Shown piece after piece: positions 42,003-43,704 of a DNA stretch of 43,704 nucleotides. Source of the stretch: Nitrospinota bacterium (GTDB lineage Bacteria; Nitrospinota; Nitrospinia; Nitrospinales; VA-1); the NCBI GenBank assembly GCA_014382285.1, contig JACNKA010000083.1:1-43704 (forward strand), given 5' to 3'. Each line of letters opens with the position of its first letter. Position 1 is the first letter of the stretch. Under the pieces are notes generated by a model. The model ran no database searches. It was not told the DNA's origin and saw nothing but the letters and a program-made list of their open reading frames with translations. The position numbers were made by a program, and so were the translations under genes.

Positions 42003-43169
42003 ATGAAGAAATTTTTCATAGCCTTTATTGTCTTAATTCTCGCTCAGTTTGCTGTCCCTGTATTTGCCGATGACTTTCAGGATGGCCTGGATGCCGCCAC
42101 CCGGGGAGATTTTGCAACAGCCTTTGACAAATGGGAACCTTTGGCAAAAAGAGGAAGTGCCCTGGCTCAATTTAATCTGGGGCTGATGTATGACAAGGGT
42201 GAAGGGGTTAAACGCAATTATAAAAAAGCAGTGAAGTGGTACAAGCTTGCTGCCAAACAGGGAGTTGCCTCAGCCCAGTTTAATTTGGGAGCACTTTATA
42301 GCAAGGGCAAGGGGGTTCGGCAGAGCTTTAAAAGGGCTTTAATGTTTTATGTTCGGGCCGCCAAGCAGGGCAACGTCTCAGCCCAGCTTAACCTGGGGCT
42401 GATGTATGATATTGGGGAGGGTGTGACGCCTGACTACAAAAGAGCGATCAAATGGTACCGTTTGGCCGCGCAGCAAAATAACGCTCAGGCCCAATTCAAC
42501 CTTGGTCAATTGTACGAGTCTGGAGAAAGGGTTACTCAGGATTTTAAAAAAGCTGTGCGGTGGTATAAGCTCGCGGCAAAAAATGACAATGCGTTAGCGC
42601 AGTTTAGGCTTGGCAACCTGTTTGAAAAAGGCAGAGGCGTTACAAAAAGCCCCAAGGAAGCTGTGAAGTGGTACAAACTCGCGGCCGACCAGGGTAACGA
42701 AACCGCCCAGTTTAATTTGGGCTACATGTATAGCCGAGGCATTGGGGTCGAGCAGAGCTATCGTGATGCTGTTAAATGGTACCGGCTCGCTGCGGGGCAG
42801 GGCAATGTTCTGGCGCAGTTTAATCTGGGAGTGTTTTATAGTGAAGGAAGAGGGGCTCACCAAAGTTACTCTAAAGCTGCCAGTTGGTTCCGGTTGGCTG
42901 CCAAAAAAGGTGATGCTGAAGCTCAGTTCCGCTTAGGTATGATGTATGAAGAAGGGGATGGTGTCGAAAAAGATGTGGAAAAAGCGGCCAAGCTCTATCG
43001 GTTTGCGGCAGATCAGGGGCACGCCATGGCTCAGGGAAGCCTGGGGTGGATGTATGTCAATGGCAACGGTGTTGAGGAAGATCTGGACGAGGCGGCGAAA
43101 TGGTACCGACGGTCTGAGCAGTCCCGCAAAGCCGGAAATGAGAAGAGCCCTCTTTCTTCTCTGCGTTAA
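42003..43169 (+). CDS. Secreted Sel1-like repeat protein
   Basis: The 388-residue protein has a signal peptide (MKKFFIAFIVLILAQFAVPV, cleavage near 22). It then has nine 36-residue Sel1 repeats of the form AQFNLGLMYDKGEGV...AVKWYKLAAKQG. Sel1 repeats form alpha/alpha superhelices that scaffold protein complexes, and secreted ones often act in the periplasm. The stop is followed by a minus-strand 52-residue gene. No partner is visible in the window. Confidence 0.88.
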   Translation: MKKFFIAFIVLILAQFAVPVFADDFQDGLDAATRGDFATAFDKWEPLAKRGSALAQFNLGLMYDKGEGVKRNYKKAVKWYKLAAKQGVASAQFNLGALYSKGKGVRQSFKRALMFYVRAAKQGNVSAQLNLGLMYDIGEGVTPDYKRAIKWYRLAAQQNNAQAQFNLGQLYESGERVTQDFKKAVRWYKLAAKNDNALAQFRLGNLFEKGRGVTKSPKEAVKWYKLAADQGNETAQFNLGYMYSRGIGVEQSYRDAVKWYRLAAGQGNVLAQFNLGVFYSEGRGAHQSYSKAASWFRLAAKKGDAEAQFRLGMMYEEGDGVEKDVEKAAKLYRFAADQGHAMAQGSLGWMYVNGNGVEEDLDEAAKWYRRSEQSRKAGNEKSPLSSLR

Positions 43170-43210
43170 CTATTGTGTCATTTCTGCCACCACGAATTAA
43201 CGGCGAGTTT

Positions 43211-43369
43211 TTACCGTGTCAGAATGCCAATTTTCTTCAGATACTCTTCACCGTAAATTTCAAGGATAGTATTGATATTTTGCCTTTTTAACTCATCTTC
43301 AAAACTAAACTCTGAATGATCCTCAGCCTGAGGTTTGGTTGTTTCTTGAGTGTATGCTATATCTTCCAT
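43211..43369 (-). CDS. 52-residue acidic protein
   Basis: A short frame beginning MEDIAYTQETTKPQAEDHSE and ending with LEIYGEEYLKKIGILTR. An AGGAGAGATATC ribosome site precedes the ATG at the right spacing. The C-terminus is helical and amphipathic. I do not recognise it. It converges on the Sel1 gene with 41 bases between. Confidence 0.6.
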   Translation of the reverse strand: MEDIAYTQETTKPQAEDHSEFSFEDELKRQNINTILEIYGEEYLKKIGILTR

Positions 43370-43560
43370 GATATCTCTCCTGTCAAAAACCTGTCAATGC
43401 TTACCTTATCGGTCAATAAGAGCAAGACCTGTACCAATTTCTGAGCTTGATTGAAATACGAGAGAAATGTGTCAAGTTGGTTAATAAAAGCTGTTATGGG
43501 TAGTAGTCGTTAAAAAATGGCGCTAAACTTGTATATTATAGTGAAGGGATTGTTTAAGAC

Positions 43561-43579
43561 AAATGAGTTATGCTCATTT
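43561..43579. other. Small perfect hairpin upstream of the transposase start
   Basis: AAATGAG-TTATG-CTCATTT (43561-43579) is a 7-bp palindrome in the non-coding stretch before the partial transposase gene. Confidence 0.35.
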
Positions 43580-43599
43580 CTGGTGTATGAGGAATGAGG

Positions 43600-43704
43600 A
43601 GGCGGCGTCCCCTTTGTTGTAAAATTGTTTTCTGTGAAAAAAGCAATTCAAACAAAGGAGGCACCACCATGAGTAAGGATAATGTTATTTCTCTTGAGAA
43701 TCCA
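43600..43704 (+). mobile_element. Left end of a probable IS256-type insertion sequence
   Basis: The first residues of the truncated frame (MSKDNVISLENP) and the GAGGCGGCGTCCCC segment near 43600 are like the left end of IS256-family elements, whose transposases open with similar words. The rest lies outside the window, so the terminal repeat cannot be confirmed. Confidence 0.4.
43669..43704 (+). CDS. Partial transposase, probable IS256 family (N-terminus only)
   Basis: Only 12 codons are present before the window ends. An AAAGGAGG ribosome site precedes the ATG by about 8 bases. The opening MSKDNVISLENP resembles IS256-type transposases. With so few residues the family assignment is tentative. 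Confidence 0.45.
   Translation, partial: MSKDNVISLENP

Noticed and set aside
1-43704. CRISPR array, tRNA, rRNA or prophage.
   Set aside because: No regularly spaced repeats, no cloverleaf or rRNA signature and no phage genes were seen on reading both strands.

Overview
The window comes from the chromosome of a Gram-negative (diderm) bacterium of moderate GC content. Outer-membrane TonB-dependent transport, lipoprotein-type signal peptides, c-type cytochromes, sigma-54 activators and many degenerate intergenic palindromes all fit this. The gene mix (SYLF and Sel1 proteins, pentapeptide proteins, a cupredoxin/cytochrome c pair, PTPS-III-like folate chemistry, EgtD-like methyltransferase) would suit Nitrospinota or another Deltaproteobacteria-like marine lineage. 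That placement is inference; no rRNA or marker gene in the window proves it.

Layout. Positions 1-4620 hold housekeeping genes: a DUF336 haem-binding-type protein, mazG and hemW on the minus strand, then era-map on the plus strand. Positions 4697-6877 encode a GT39-like membrane glycosyltransferase with a TPR tail. Positions 6900-14970 form an iron block: a bacterioferritin, a small [2Fe-2S] protein, a DUF2325 protein, exbB-exbD-exbD-tonB, a secreted protein with nine DxNxDG repeats and a FecA-like TonB-dependent receptor. Perfect TTGATAA-N3-TTATCAA Fur-type palindromes sit on well-formed sigma-70 promoters there. Positions 15180-16829 hold two lipoproteins; 16917-19971 (minus) three glycosyltransferase-like genes; 20124-20768 an unassigned protein. 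Positions 20933-23857 form a cofactor cluster: thiO (thiamine), bioA (biotin) and a PTPS-III-type pterin enzyme (folate).

Positions 24150-24725 hold a self-contained small gene with its own promoter and terminator. Then follow a Kef-type antiporter translationally coupled to a nucleotidyltransferase, a CBS protein, a pentapeptide protein, a DUF2059 protein, a cytochrome c with a cupredoxin-like protein, a sigma-54 activator divergent from a CHASE histidine kinase, and a divergent pair of EgtD-like methyltransferase and haem-oxygenase-like diiron protein. A second two-component operon, another pentapeptide protein, a 42-aa membrane protein, a Sel1 protein and a 52-aa protein follow. The window ends in the first codons of a probable IS256-type transposase.

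The most interesting items are: the Fur-controlled iron block, with a bacterioferritin lacking two ferroxidase ligands and an ExbD paralogue lacking the membrane Asp; the EgtD-like/diiron oxidase divergent pair, which looks like an uncharacterised small-molecule pathway; the pterin enzyme with an ExxHGH motif; and a family of stem-loop repeats at gene 3' ends that supply or touch the stop codons of several genes.
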